The translations under genes were made by a program, and so were the position numbers. 51,273 bases of DNA, from assembly GCF_002994615.1 (NCBI RefSeq), contig NZ_PVNK01000107.1:1-51273 (forward strand), read 5' to 3'. Origin of the DNA: Enhygromyxa salina. Its GTDB lineage: Bacteria > Myxococcota_A > Polyangia > Nannocystales > Nannocystaceae. Positions 41,732-51,273 of this stretch are shown piece by piece; position 1 is the stretch's first letter, and the number at the start of each line of letters is the position of its first letter. A model generated the notes under the pieces. The model had not been told where the DNA came from and did not search any database. It worked only from the letters and a program-made list of their open reading frames with translations.

Positions 41732-41788
41732 GCGCTCTGCTCTTGGCAGGGGGTGACCCCGCTCCGGACTGGCGAGCGTCATTCGGCT

Positions 41789-42021
41789 GACTGTCTTTCT
41801 CGTCTTCGAGACTCGGGGCTGCGGGCCGACAACGTCGGTGCGCTCGGGGCCTCGGTTCTGGGAGACTGTCTTTCTCGTCTTCGAGACTCGGGGCTGCGGG
41901 CCGACAACGTCGGTGCGCTCGGGGCCTCGGTTCTGGGAGACTGTCTTTCTCGTCTTCGAGACTCGGGGCTGCGGGCCGACAACCTCGGTGCGCTCGGGGC
42001 CTCGGTTCTGGGAGACTGTCT
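41789..42021. repeat. Three 75-bp tandem repeats plus a partial unit
   Basis: Units start at 41789, 41864 and 41939, each opening GACTGTCTTTCTCGTCTTCG, and a partial fourth of eight bases starts at 42014. They are nearly identical (one visible change, aacgtcgg to aacctcgg, in unit 3). Each unit contains a small hairpin CCGACaacGTCGG. The frame stays open on both strands only because 75 is divisible by three; I see no real gene. Confidence 0.9.
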
Positions 42022-42035
42022 GAGAGGTCGCCGCG

Positions 42036-42055
42036 CTAGCACCCCGGGCTGCTAG
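42036..42055. repeat. CTAG palindromic repeat at the metzincin gene stop
   Basis: The sequence CTAGCACCCCGGGCTGCTAG supplies the TAG stop (42052-42054) of the minus-strand protease gene. Flanking CGCCGCG and CGGCGG loosely extend the palindrome. It lies 14 bp after the 75-bp tandem array. Confidence 0.85.
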
Positions 42056-43725
42056 CGGCGGCTTAGCTGGACTTGGGCCCGCGGGATGATGTGGGGCTCG
42101 CTGTCGTCGTCGACGCGGACGATCTCGTCGACGCCGTCGAGCTTGGCGAGCTCTGGGGGCAGCTCGGTGATCAGCCAGGCCGTCGAGTAGTCGTTGGTGT
42201 AGCGCACGACCGAGGGCAGGAGGGCGAGGACCTCGCCGTCGCCGCGGAGCTCGACGTAGTGGTCGTAGTCGTCGCCGTAGGGGTCCGCGTTGGTCGGCAA
42301 GGTCCCGTGCGAGGTCCACCAAAATTCGGTCCCGTCGTTGCTGATCGAGGCCGTGAGCAGGTCCTTCTCGGCGTAGCCCGCGGGCCCGAGCGCGAGGTCG
42401 AGGCCGCCGTTGTCGGCGTCTTCGTAGTCCCAGCTGGTCAGGGTGCGTGCGCGGCTGAAGGTCTTGTTCCAACTCCACCGCGAGACCCACGAGGGCCCGC
42501 AGTAGCTCATGTAGTCGTAGTGGTTGTCGGGCGAGTAGAGCTGGAGGCTGACGATGCCGAAGCCCCAGGTCCCGAGCAGCCCGTTCTCGTAGGGGTAGCT
42601 CGGGTCGGGGCTCGCGGCGTTGGCGAAGGGGCAGTAGACGTGGTTGAGGCCCTCGTTGTGGCCGACCTCGTGGACCACGGTGCCGCGGGCGTTGGCGCCG
42701 TTGTTGGGCACCGCGGTGGCCGAGACCCGCGAGTCGCCCTCGCCCTTGCCGGGCCCGGGGACCGAGGCGATGCCGGCGACGCCGGCGACGCCGCCGTTGG
42801 GGACCGGGAACAGCGCGTGATAGTAGACGTTCGGGAACGCGAGCTCGTTGTCGCGCAGGGCCGCGAGCGGGCCGAGGAGCTGGCCGAGGTTGTTCATCGG
42901 GAGCTCGAAGAGCACCGGCTCGTGCAGCTCCCAGTCGACCTGCTCGACCGGGTTCTGCTCGTAGAGGTAGTCGGTGATCGCGGTCATCGTCGCGTCCGAG
43001 GTGTCGGTCGTGCGGTCGATGTTGTCGTAGAGGTGGTGGTAGGGGACGAAGACGATCTTGAGCTCGACCGGCTCGGGCTGGATGCCGAGCGCGTCGGGCT
43101 CTCGTGGGGTCTGCCAGATGCCCTCGGGCTCGCCACCTCCGGCGCCCGCGGCGAGCTCGTGGAGCTCGACCTTGTAGGTCATGCCCGGCACGACCTCGTT
43201 CGACTCGGCGACGAGCCCGAAGAAGAAGATCTCGTCGAGGGTGTTGGGGGCGCTCGCGCTCGAGACCTCGCGGACCTGCCTGAGCGTCTTGCCCGTGCCG
43301 TCGGGGAAGCCGAGGATCAGCCGGGCCTCGATCTCGCGCGGGACGAAGCTGGGGTCGAGCTCGTAGTGGACGCGGATCAGGGTGTTGCGGTTCTTGACCA
43401 GCGGCCCGAAGCGCTCTTGTGCCGGGATCCACTCGCCCTCCTCGCCGACGAAGATCGCCGTGCCCTGGTTGGCCTCGACCTGGGTGATCGAGATGCCCGT
43501 CGCCGGGTACTGCTCGAGGGGCTCGGTGCCCTCGGTGCCCTCGGTGCCCTCGGTGCCCGCGTCTTCGGTGGCGGCCTCGTCGCCGTCACCCTCGCTCGCT
43601 CCCATGCCCGCGTCGTCGATCGTCAGGTCCGTGATGTCGCTGCCGCAGCCGTAGAGCGCGAGCGAGGCGAGCGCGAAGCCAGGGACGACGCGGGTGAGCT
43701 TCGGCAGGAACATGAGGTCGAACAT
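42052..43725 (-). CDS. Metzincin-type zinc metalloprotease lipoprotein
   Basis: This 557-residue lipoprotein has lipobox LYGC (C27), an acidic Glu/Gly/Thr linker with a TEG repeat, and a domain bearing the metzincin zinc motif HEVGHNEGLNH (H352, E353, H356, H362). A likely Met-turn YDYMSYC follows about 45 residues later. An N-terminal beta-rich part (about 75-230) may be a prodomain or binding domain. Secreted metalloproteases of this kind would suit a predatory lifestyle. Start is ATG at 43725 or 43713 (MFLPKL). A hairpin stands just ahead of the start. Substrate unknown. Confidence 0.85.
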   Translation of the reverse strand: MFDLMFLPKLTRVVPGFALASLALYGCGSDITDLTIDDAGMGASEGDGDEAATEDAGTEGTEGTEGTEPLEQYPATGISITQVEANQGTAIFVGEEGEWIPAQERFGPLVKNRNTLIRVHYELDPSFVPREIEARLILGFPDGTGKTLRQVREVSSASAPNTLDEIFFFGLVAESNEVVPGMTYKVELHELAAGAGGGEPEGIWQTPREPDALGIQPEPVELKIVFVPYHHLYDNIDRTTDTSDATMTAITDYLYEQNPVEQVDWELHEPVLFELPMNNLGQLLGPLAALRDNELAFPNVYYHALFPVPNGGVAGVAGIASVPGPGKGEGDSRVSATAVPNNGANARGTVVHEVGHNEGLNHVYCPFANAASPDPSYPYENGLLGTWGFGIVSLQLYSPDNHYDYMSYCGPSWVSRWSWNKTFSRARTLTSWDYEDADNGGLDLALGPAGYAEKDLLTASISNDGTEFWWTSHGTLPTNADPYGDDYDHYVELRGDGEVLALLPSVVRYTNDYSTAWLITELPPELAKLDGVDEIVRVDDDSEPHIIPRAQVQLSRR

Positions 43726-43730
43726 ACGGA

Positions 43731-43765
43731 AATGCCCGGCATGGTGCGAGCCTTAGCCGGGCATT
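43731..43765 (-). promoter_or_regulatory. Hairpin immediately upstream of the metzincin gene
   Basis: Perfect 10-bp arms AATGCCCGGC (43731-43740) and GCCGGGCATT (43756-43765) enclose 15 bases. Its end lies 6 nt before the ATG at 43725, so it would cover the ribosome binding region of that start. It could terminate the TPR gene transcript or control translation. Confidence 0.5.
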
Positions 43766-43836
43766 CCTGGTATTCGAGTTCTTGTTCGTTGTCGAAGAGG
43801 TATTTTAAAATACGATTACGAGGCTTGCTGCCGAGG

Positions 43837-44907
43837 TCAGTTCGACGCCGCGCCGCTGGCCCGGTTGATCTTCACGAGTAGATCCCGCGCGGCCGAGAAC
43901 TCTGGCGCGAGCTCCAGCGCCCGCAACAACGCCGCCCGCGCCTCGTTGAGCCGCCCGAGCTGCCGCAGCGTGCATGCCCGCGCAAACACCCGCTCGGCGC
44001 TGTTTGGATCCCAGCGCAGGCTGTCGTCGATCGACTCGAGGGCCTCGTCGAGCCGCCCGAGCGCGGCCAGCATTTGCGAGCGAAATTGACACACATTGGC
44101 CCGCTCGTCCGGGTCCAAGAAGGGGAACTCGACGGCCTCGTCGAGCACCGCGAGCGCCTCCTCGACGCGGCCGCGGCCGAACAAGTTCGCAAACAAGTTC
44201 CACCGCGGCCCGGGGTTCTCGAGGTCGGCGGCGACCGCCCGGCGGTGGTAGGCCTCGGCCCGGTCGCGCTCGCCGAGGGCGGTGTAGCACCCGCCGATGT
44301 TGGTCAGCACGAAGCTGCGGGCCTCTTCGTCGGGGTGTTCGACCAGCAGGCGCTCGTAGACCTCGATCGCCTCGCGCGGGTGGCCGGTGTTGGCGAGGGC
44401 GATGCCGAGGTTGAGCTGCGCTTCGGGGTCGGCGCCGAGCTCGATCGCGCGGCGCAGGATCGGCTTGGCGGGCTCGGGGCGGTCGACGGCGACGAGCAGC
44501 TTGCCCTTGAGCGCGAGGGCCTCGGGGTCGTCGGGGTTGGCGACGAGGCGCAGATCCACGGCGTGGAAGGCGAGCCGGTAGAGGCCGCGCTCGCGCAGGG
44601 CGAGGATCTGCTCGGCCTGCGCGGGCAGCTCACACTCGCGCTCGACCTGGGTCACGAGCTGCGCGTGAAGCTGGGCGCAGTGACGGCAGCGGCCAGCGTC
44701 GTCGAGCTCGCCGCGATCGCAGCTCAGGCAGACCCCGGGCCGCGGCTCGCTCGGGCCCATCGGGTTGAGCTGCAGGACCTTGTTCTTGCACCGCTCACAG
44801 ACCCAGCCGAGGCAAAAATGCGAGCTCGGACCGTAGTCGACGGGCTGTTCGAAGGTGAGCGGGGAGGGGGACGGACAGTGGGGACAATTGGGTGCTGACC
44901 ACGACAT
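43837..44907 (-). CDS. TPR protein with N-terminal zinc-ribbon cysteines
   Basis: This 356-residue cytoplasmic protein begins with Cys pairs CPHC, CLGWVCERC, CLSC and CRHC (within the first 80 residues), likely two zinc ribbons. About six to seven TPR units follow from about residue 100 (EAQLNLGIALANTGHPREAI, LGRLDEALESIDDSLRWDPN). TPR arrays bind partner proteins. No enzymatic motif is seen. The ATG at 44907 was selected because the longer frame opened near 45351 lies antisense to the next gene. It may be transcribed with the metzincin gene, 111 bp downstream. Confidence 0.82.
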   Translation of the reverse strand: MSWSAPNCPHCPSPSPLTFEQPVDYGPSSHFCLGWVCERCKNKVLQLNPMGPSEPRPGVCLSCDRGELDDAGRCRHCAQLHAQLVTQVERECELPAQAEQILALRERGLYRLAFHAVDLRLVANPDDPEALALKGKLLVAVDRPEPAKPILRRAIELGADPEAQLNLGIALANTGHPREAIEVYERLLVEHPDEEARSFVLTNIGGCYTALGERDRAEAYHRRAVAADLENPGPRWNLFANLFGRGRVEEALAVLDEAVEFPFLDPDERANVCQFRSQMLAALGRLDEALESIDDSLRWDPNSAERVFARACTLRQLGRLNEARAALLRALELAPEFSAARDLLVKINRASGAASN

Positions 44908-44968
44908 GATTTCGGGACCTCGCCGTGGTGTCGGCCCGGTCCCGAAGGCATTGCAGAAAAAGTTTGGC

Positions 44969-45835
<867 letters not shown>

Positions 45836-46131
45836 GGGCCGGAAGATACCCCGGTGCTCGCTGCCCCCAAAGCCCAAGCCGCCCCGCATGTGATTCTGGA
45901 CGCAGTCTGTACCCCTTGCGAGCGAGATCACCAAAGCTTCGACCGGGCGGAGTGCGCAGGAGAAATTCGACGAAGGGGCCATGTCCGGGGGTCGGGCTGG
46001 GGGTTGGCGACCACGGCAAAAGCGGGCGATTGAGGCCGCCAGGAGGCTGGGCGCAGAGCTGGCCGCCGCCTATCATTGTTGCGTGCCGACGCGTCGTCTC
46101 CGCTCGATGTCGGCCGCCCACTAGGAGTCTC

Positions 46132-47961
46132 ATGCACGAAGCCTCAGATTTTCGGTCACCCCGCTGGCTCTCGTCGACCGGCCTGGCCCTCACGATTGCG
46201 CTCGCCGGCTTCGGCTCGAGCGCCTGCGTCGACGTCGAGGGCATGGATCCGGCCAGCCCCCAGCGCGGCCCCGGTGAGCTGGTTGGCAACGGCGCACCGA
46301 TCACCGACGGCAACTTCCCCGGCGGCTACGACGAGCCGCCGGCACCAAACGACGCGGTCCCGCCAACCGAGGCTCCGATCGAGTGCGACGTCGTCTGCCA
46401 GGACTACTGCGAGTCGCTGGCGCTGACGAACCCGGTCAACCGCGGGGTCTGCACGAACCTGTGGGGCGTCGGCCTGGCCACCCAGCCGGTCGATCGCCGT
46501 CAGGCCTGCCGCAAGCTCTACGCCGACATGGTCGGTCGCTACCCGACCCCGGCCGAGCTCAACGGCGTGTGCAACAACGAAGACTGGAGCGAGACGGTCA
46601 AGGCCCTGATGGCGACCGACGAGTTCGTGCTCGTGCAGCAGCGCCGCTGGGCCGACCTGATGCTCTACAACAACCGGATCGTCAACGTCGAGCGTATCTT
46701 CGACCAGGACGATCTGGTCCGCAAGGCCTACCAAGGCTACGTGCCCTGGGATCTGTTCGCGGCCGTCACGGCCTCGCACCCGGTCCTGGTTCGTCGCTAC
46801 GACACCGCGGGCGACCGGGCCGAGGCTGCGTTTCGCCTGTTCCTCCACCGCCCGCCCTACGAGAGCGAGCGCAGCGACATGGCCCGACTCTACGCGGTCT
46901 GGACCAACGGCTACCGCGAGCACTCGCACCTCGGGACCGTGCCCGACGCCTACGTCAACTACAACTGCGTGCTCGGGAGCGACGGCCAAGACGCCGACGC
47001 CGGGGCCTGCACCAGCGTCCTGTGGGGCCACAACAAGCTCACGCTCGAGCCCGACGATCGGCGCGAGAACAGCGGCGAGCAAGAGGGCATCATGTGGAGC
47101 GGCTACATGACCGCCGACGAGTGGGAGGCCGTCCAGCTCCCCGGTCGGATCATGGCCCAAGAGACGATCTTCTGGGAGGCCGCGGTCGACGACGTGCTGA
47201 TGCAGTACCTCGGCTACGACCTCGGGACCGAGGTCCAGGCCGTGCGCCACGAGCTCGTCACCTACCTGCTCGAGAACGAGGCCGACATCCGCTCGGTCCA
47301 CTACGCGGTCGCAACCTCGATCCCTTACCTGCAGAGCTCGCAGGGCTACGACGACAGCGAGTTTCGCTGGACCTTCGGGCCGCTCAAGCAGATCGCTCCC
47401 GAGGGCTGGCTCGACTCGATCAAGCGCACGACCGGGGCCGACCTCGCGACCTGCGACCACCGGATCTCGCACCCCGAGGACTACCTCGACGAAGACATGG
47501 GCGCCAACGGCTGGACCTTCGCGCTGATCAACAACTCGCGCTGGATCATCAACGAGGACCGCGACCTGGTCACCGACTACCGCGGCCTCGCCCAGACCCT
47601 GGGCGGCTGCCCGACCAACGAGATCGGCGGGCGCTTCACGACCGTCTCGATCCTCAACACCGCGGTCCAAGAGGCCTACGTGGCCGAGGTCTGCGACCCG
47701 GCCCTTCAAGGCGGGGGCGTGAGCGCCTCGATCCTGCTGCCCGAGGGCATGGACGCCAGCACGGCCCTGACCGCCGACGTCGCCCAAGAGATCGTCGCGC
47801 GCCAGACCCGGCTGTTCTACGGGCGCGAGCCGAGCGAGTACGAGATCGCGCAAGTCGAGGGCTACGCCGATCAGTGCACGCCCAAGCCCTGCACGGCCGA
47901 GAGCTTCGCGCGCCCGACCTGCTTCGCGCTGCTCTCGTCGGCGGAGATGTTGTTTTACTAG
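46132..47961 (+). CDS. Lipoprotein of a DUF1501-linked system (DUF1549/DUF1800-like)
   Basis: This 609-residue protein has a lipobox SSAC (C32), a Pro/Gly-rich linker, Cys pairs near 100-120 (CDVVCQDYCESL) and a helical body with RRQACRKLYADMVGRYPTPA, AEAAFRLFLHRPPYESERSD and LFYGREPSEYE. These recall DUF1549/DUF1800-like segments that travel with DUF1501 genes, but I am not certain of the family. AGGAG precedes the ATG at 46132. It starts a three-gene operon with 19-20 bp spacings. It is likely an export partner of the DUF1501 protein. Confidence 0.72.
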   Translation: MHEASDFRSPRWLSSTGLALTIALAGFGSSACVDVEGMDPASPQRGPGELVGNGAPITDGNFPGGYDEPPAPNDAVPPTEAPIECDVVCQDYCESLALTNPVNRGVCTNLWGVGLATQPVDRRQACRKLYADMVGRYPTPAELNGVCNNEDWSETVKALMATDEFVLVQQRRWADLMLYNNRIVNVERIFDQDDLVRKAYQGYVPWDLFAAVTASHPVLVRRYDTAGDRAEAAFRLFLHRPPYESERSDMARLYAVWTNGYREHSHLGTVPDAYVNYNCVLGSDGQDADAGACTSVLWGHNKLTLEPDDRRENSGEQEGIMWSGYMTADEWEAVQLPGRIMAQETIFWEAAVDDVLMQYLGYDLGTEVQAVRHELVTYLLENEADIRSVHYAVATSIPYLQSSQGYDDSEFRWTFGPLKQIAPEGWLDSIKRTTGADLATCDHRISHPEDYLDEDMGANGWTFALINNSRWIINEDRDLVTDYRGLAQTLGGCPTNEIGGRFTTVSILNTAVQEAYVAEVCDPALQGGGVSASILLPEGMDASTALTADVAQEIVARQTRLFYGREPSEYEIAQVEGYADQCTPKPCTAESFARPTCFALLSSAEMLFY

Positions 47962-47980
47962 CTCCGAGGAGGCCCAACTC

Positions 47981-49390
47981 ATGACTACGCAAGACAAGAA
48001 GTTCAAGACGACTCGGCGCGGCTTCCTCAAGACGGTCGGGCTCGGCGGCGTGGCGACTGGCGCCGCGATCGGGGCGCCCCACCTGTGGATCCCCAAGGCC
48101 CACGCGAACACGGTCGGCTTTGGCACCGCCAAGCACCTGATCTGCATCCGGCTGTCGGGCGGGTTCCGGTTCCCGACCGCCTTCAACTCGGACGTCAGCG
48201 ACGAGTTCAGCCCCTGGGGCACGGCCAACGGCGTCGCAAGCGGGACCGAGTGGGGCGTCGGCAAGCTGCTCGAGACCGCGGGCGGCGAGGGCAGCTGGTA
48301 CTCGCAGGAGCTCCAGAACATGGGGGTCCAGCGCTTCACCGACGTCGCCAACGAGGTCGCGGTCATCCCCTGCGTCGACCACGAGCCGCTCTCGGGCTCG
48401 GCCGACGGCAACCACCAGACCGGCCTCGAGCGCTACCTGACGGGTCACGTCAACGGCCAGACGGGGCTGTTCACGATGATCAACTACGGCCTCCGCGAGC
48501 GCTACGCCCTCGCCGCGATGGAGGGCGTGACGCTGCTCCCGGCGATCATCATGGGCCAGTCGGGCATGGGCCGCGGCATCGGTGAGTACGCCGCCTACCG
48601 CCCGCCGCTGATGCGCGGCGACGACCTCGATCGCTTCGGCTTCAACACCGACGACCTGCTGCCCGAGTGGGCCCGGCTGATGACCAACGACTACGATCTG
48701 CGCTACCGCGATCGCGTCCAGCTGCCGCACTACCCGACCGTCGACGCCTACCTTCAGTCGCGCGAGGCGACCAAGGCCTACGCCGAGATCTTCTCGAGCG
48801 ACCCGCTCAAGATCGAGAACGGCTCGACCGAGCCCTTCGACGGGGTCAGCAACGCCGAGCTCGCCGCGGTCTTCGGCAACAGCGGGGCGTCTCGCAACCT
48901 CCGCCTCGGCCTGCGCCTGTTCCACTATGGCTGCCCGGCGATCTACCTCGATCAGGGCGGCTACGACTATCACTCGGGCGAAGAAGAGGGCCTCCCGGGC
49001 CGGCTGCAAGAGCTCACGCGCTTGATGTCCGGGCTGTTTTGGGCGCTCAAGACCATGGAGCACCCCGAGGGCGGCAGCTACTGGGATCACACGATCGTGA
49101 CCCTCGGCAGCGAGTTCTCGCGGACCACTCGCGGCGGCCGGTTCAACTCCGCCCGCGGCAGCGACCACGGCGGCGACTACGCGACGCGGTGGATGTCGAT
49201 GCCCTTCTTCGGCGGCCCGATCGCGGCTGGCGGACGCAGCATCGGGAGCACGGCGGCGGGCGACCTCTCGCCGACCGGCAAGGTCCTGAGCTATCGCTCG
49301 ACCATGAAGACCATGTTCGACGCGCTCGGCTGCGACCACGAGCCCTTCTTCCCGGCCGACGAGCCCTTCGACGATCTGTTCATCGCCTGA
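47981..49390 (+). CDS. DUF1501 protein, Tat-exported
   Basis: This 469-residue protein has a Tat signal with TTRRGFLK (R12-R13) and a hydrophobic stretch up to KAHAN. The mature part matches DUF1501, a sulfatase/alkaline phosphatase-like fold: LICIRLSGGFRFPTAF, MFWALKTME-like helix and SEFSRTTRGGRFNSARGSDH near the C-terminus. Tat export implies folding, often with a cofactor or metal, before transport. GAGGAGG precedes the ATG. The upstream lipoprotein and downstream cytochrome-like gene are tightly spaced. Substrate not known. Confidence 0.88.
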   Translation: MTTQDKKFKTTRRGFLKTVGLGGVATGAAIGAPHLWIPKAHANTVGFGTAKHLICIRLSGGFRFPTAFNSDVSDEFSPWGTANGVASGTEWGVGKLLETAGGEGSWYSQELQNMGVQRFTDVANEVAVIPCVDHEPLSGSADGNHQTGLERYLTGHVNGQTGLFTMINYGLRERYALAAMEGVTLLPAIIMGQSGMGRGIGEYAAYRPPLMRGDDLDRFGFNTDDLLPEWARLMTNDYDLRYRDRVQLPHYPTVDAYLQSREATKAYAEIFSSDPLKIENGSTEPFDGVSNAELAAVFGNSGASRNLRLGLRLFHYGCPAIYLDQGGYDYHSGEEEGLPGRLQELTRLMSGLFWALKTMEHPEGGSYWDHTIVTLGSEFSRTTRGGRFNSARGSDHGGDYATRWMSMPFFGGPIAAGGRSIGSTAAGDLSPTGKVLSYRSTMKTMFDALGCDHEPFFPADEPFDDLFIA

Positions 49391-49410
49391 CGAGCAACCA
49401 AGGAGCCGCC

Positions 49411-50772
49411 ATGACCCTGTTTCGCCCGTCCTCCTTGTCCCTGGCCGGCGCCGCCCTGGCGCTCGGCGCCTGCACTGTCAGCACCAGCTTCGACCCCGGC
49501 GAGATTGATTTCGAGCCCGAGCGGCCCGAGACCACGACGCCCGACGACCCCGACCCCTACACCGGCGACGACGAGATCGTGCTCGAGGCCCAGTCGAATT
49601 TCCGGACCGGGATCGAGCTCCATCAAAAGGTCATCTGGCGGACCTGCACGCCCAACGGCGGCGTCTGTCACAACAGCAAGGAATTCCCGGATCTGCGCAC
49701 GCCCTCGAACTTCGTCAACGCGTTCGGGGCCAACTGCAACGTCCAGTACGGTGAGTTCGAGTCGGTCTACGATCGCTGCGAGCGACCCGGCGATCGCTTC
49801 CGCATCGCCGGCGGCGGCCTCAACAGCGGCCAGATCGAGATCGGCTGGATCGAGAGCATCCCCGGCGACATCTTCGAGGGCGAGGGCCTGCCGCCCGAGG
49901 ACTCGCCCGGCTTTCACATCCACCTCGCCGATCCGATCCCCGGCGAGCAGACCGAGGTCTACACGACCGGCGAGTTCGAGCGCACCTTCATCAACGAGGG
50001 CAAGGTCGAGGACTTCACCTTCGCCGAGTACACCACGCTGTGGTACGTGCTGCCCGGGCGCAAGCACCTGATCGGCGAGGTCCGCGAGTACCAGGTCGAC
50101 CAGGTCCAGAACCTGTTCACGGTCGGCATCATCGAGGGTGACGCCAACCGCAACGAGGTGTTCGGCGCGCGCGAGGACGACCCCGTCCACCTGCTCGAGC
50201 CCGGCTCGCCCGAGACCAGCTACCTGATCGCGCGGCTGCGCGGGACCATGCTCGGCGAGGAGATCCCCGGCTCGCGCATGCCGCTGGCCAACGCGCCGTT
50301 CACGATCCCCGAGATGCTCGCGCTGTTTTGCCTCGTCGAGGGCTTCCCCGCGGACGGGACCGAGGCCGACCTCGATCGCGGCATCGACTACGCCAACTGC
50401 TCCTACAGCGAAGACCCGGCCGGGCTCGGCCTCCTCGGCGAGGGCGTGACCTGGTCGGCGCGGATCTCGAAGATCCTCGAGTTCAACTGCGGTGGGTGCC
50501 ACGGAGGCGCGAACCCCGAGGCCGGGCTCACGCTCGTCGGCGACGAGGTCTACGCCCGCCTGCTCGAGCCCTCGACCCAAAACCCCGAGCTGCCGCTGAT
50601 CACACCGGGCGTCCCCGAGGAGAGCTACCTCTACCTCAAGCTGATCGGCGACGACTCGATCACGGGCAACCCGATGCCCTACAACCCGCTGACCGGCGAG
50701 GGCACCCTCGGCGAGGCGGAGCTCGCCGACGTCTTGACCTGGATCACCAACGGCGCCGTCGAGAACGAGTAG
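49411..50772 (+). CDS. Cytochrome-c-like lipoprotein
   Basis: This 453-residue lipoprotein has lipobox LGAC (C21). The C-terminal part has CGGCHGG (C360, C363, H364), a haem c attachment CxxCH, followed by NPEAGLTLVGDEVYARLLEP and GNPMPYNPLTGEG, as in planctomycete-type PSCyt1 domains with a Met ligand. An earlier CTPNGGVCH is a wider-spaced Cys-His motif that may be a second, unusual site. AAGGAG lies eight bases before the ATG. As last gene of the operon it suggests electron transfer by the DUF1501 partner proteins. Confidence 0.85.
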   Translation: MTLFRPSSLSLAGAALALGACTVSTSFDPGEIDFEPERPETTTPDDPDPYTGDDEIVLEAQSNFRTGIELHQKVIWRTCTPNGGVCHNSKEFPDLRTPSNFVNAFGANCNVQYGEFESVYDRCERPGDRFRIAGGGLNSGQIEIGWIESIPGDIFEGEGLPPEDSPGFHIHLADPIPGEQTEVYTTGEFERTFINEGKVEDFTFAEYTTLWYVLPGRKHLIGEVREYQVDQVQNLFTVGIIEGDANRNEVFGAREDDPVHLLEPGSPETSYLIARLRGTMLGEEIPGSRMPLANAPFTIPEMLALFCLVEGFPADGTEADLDRGIDYANCSYSEDPAGLGLLGEGVTWSARISKILEFNCGGCHGGANPEAGLTLVGDEVYARLLEPSTQNPELPLITPGVPEESYLYLKLIGDDSITGNPMPYNPLTGEGTLGEAELADVLTWITNGAVENE

Positions 50773-50829
50773 AGGGCGCGACTCACGAGCGCTCCCCGGC
50801 CCAAGCCGGCCCCAGACACCGAGCGCCAC

Positions 50830-50845
50830 GCCCCCTTTTGGGGGC
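50830..50845 (+). terminator. Hairpin GCCCCC-TTTT-GGGGGC after the cytochrome operon
   Basis: A six-base-pair GC stem with a TTTT loop lies 58 bp after the operon stop. It lacks a following U run, so intrinsic termination is uncertain. Confidence 0.4.
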
Positions 50846-50933
50846 CACGCAGGCGTCTGCGAAGCTCATCCCAGGCGACCGGGTGAGTGAGCGACCTGCC
50901 GTCCAGCGGCCGCGCTTGGCATATAATCCCACG

Positions 50934-51273
50934 ATGGCTTCTGCGGACTACGCTCGGCTCCTTCTCTTCGGCGCGGTGATCAGCTCGGGCTTCGGGCTCG
51001 CCTGTAACGGCGGCCCGGAGGTCTCGCTCGAGACCTACAACGACAGCGCGGCCGAGGACTACGGCTGCATCCTCGGTGACCTCGAGTGTGAGTGCGCGGC
51101 GGGTGACCAGTGCGACGCCGGGCTCACCTGCCAGCAGGGCATCTGCCGCTGCATCACGCAGGAGTGCAAGGAGCCGCCGCCGACGACCGGCGACGGGGAC
51201 TCGGAGACCGGAATGGAGACTGGGACCGAGACGGCGGGGGATGGGGACAGCGGAGATGGGGACGGGGATACTG
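50934..51273 (+). CDS. Cys-rich lipoprotein, 3' end outside the window (partial)
   Basis: The frame opens at ATG 50934 with a signal peptide and lipobox GLAC (C24). A short Cys-rich module follows (DLECECAAGDQCDAGLTCQQ, then ICRCITQEC), then a Glu/Thr/Gly-Asp linker with GDGDSETG and GDGDT units running off the right edge. The Cys pattern resembles small dickkopf- or EB-like modules. It belongs to the same linker class as the lipoproteins at 17014 and 38660. Confidence 0.8.
   Translation, partial: MASADYARLLLFGAVISSGFGLACNGGPEVSLETYNDSAAEDYGCILGDLECECAAGDQCDAGLTCQQGICRCITQECKEPPPTTGDGDSETGMETGTETAGDGDSGDGDGDT

Noticed and set aside
41789..42021. CRISPR-like array
   Set aside because: The units are contiguous 75-bp direct repeats with no variable spacers, and no cas genes are near.
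45836..46131. A coding or RNA feature in the 296-bp gap before the DUF1501 operon
   Set aside because: No frame has coding character and no structured RNA motif was recognised; it is probably a divergent promoter region.

Overview
The window looks like a chromosomal segment of a GC-rich myxobacterium, most likely suborder Nannocystineae. The signs are very high GC at third codon positions, secreted lipoproteins with Gly-Asp-Gly-Asp-Thr linkers, two DUF2330 proteins ending in a MYXO-CTERM-like tail, three Hanks-type kinases, and many secreted or outer-membrane proteins of unknown role. No rRNA, tRNA, complete insertion sequence or CRISPR array was found. The organism assignment is an inference from gene content only.

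Layout. (1) 1-3106, minus strand: a B12 uptake operon btuF-btuC-btuD behind a cobalamin riboswitch, followed at the left edge by the first codons of a likely Rpn-family gene. A frame-broken remnant and a small Cys-rich protein gene follow to 3871. (2) 3921-12922, minus strand: a four-gene operon with a membrane/coiled-coil protein, an MBOAT O-acyltransferase and two very large paralogues of unusual SGNH - NHL - SGNH architecture. This is the best candidate in the window for an undescribed system, probably acylating a cell-surface glycan. (3) 13050-27962: mixed genes, including a TPR membrane protein, two kinases, an AgmX-like lipoprotein, a cupin, a GDGDGDT lipoprotein, a MYG1-type hydrolase, an HTH protein overlapping an Rpn-like nuclease, a methyltransferase, a truncated STAND ATPase, an alpha/beta hydrolase and a ChoD-like GMC oxidoreductase. 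(4) 28088-38613: two DUF2330 paralogues and a fossil of a third, flanking a tight plus-strand operon of kinase/pseudo-receiver, TusA-TusA-DsrE2 fusion and CPA2 antiporter; then a GT39-like membrane glycosyltransferase. (5) 38660-45835: an IgGFc-binding-like lipoprotein, a repeat-rich stretch, a metzincin lipoprotein, a TPR/zinc-ribbon protein and an outer-membrane protein. (6) 46132-50772: a three-gene operon of a lipoprotein, a Tat-exported DUF1501 protein and a cytochrome-c-like lipoprotein, then a partial lipoprotein at the right edge.

Across the window a 20-bp palindrome, consensus CTAGCAcCCCGGGcTGCTAG, recurs at or next to gene 3' ends. Its CTAG arms supply the TAG stop codon of at least five genes. 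Longer forms (an 81-bp arm and an inverted pair of arms) occur at two places. One copy coincides with what looks like truncation of a signalling ATPase.
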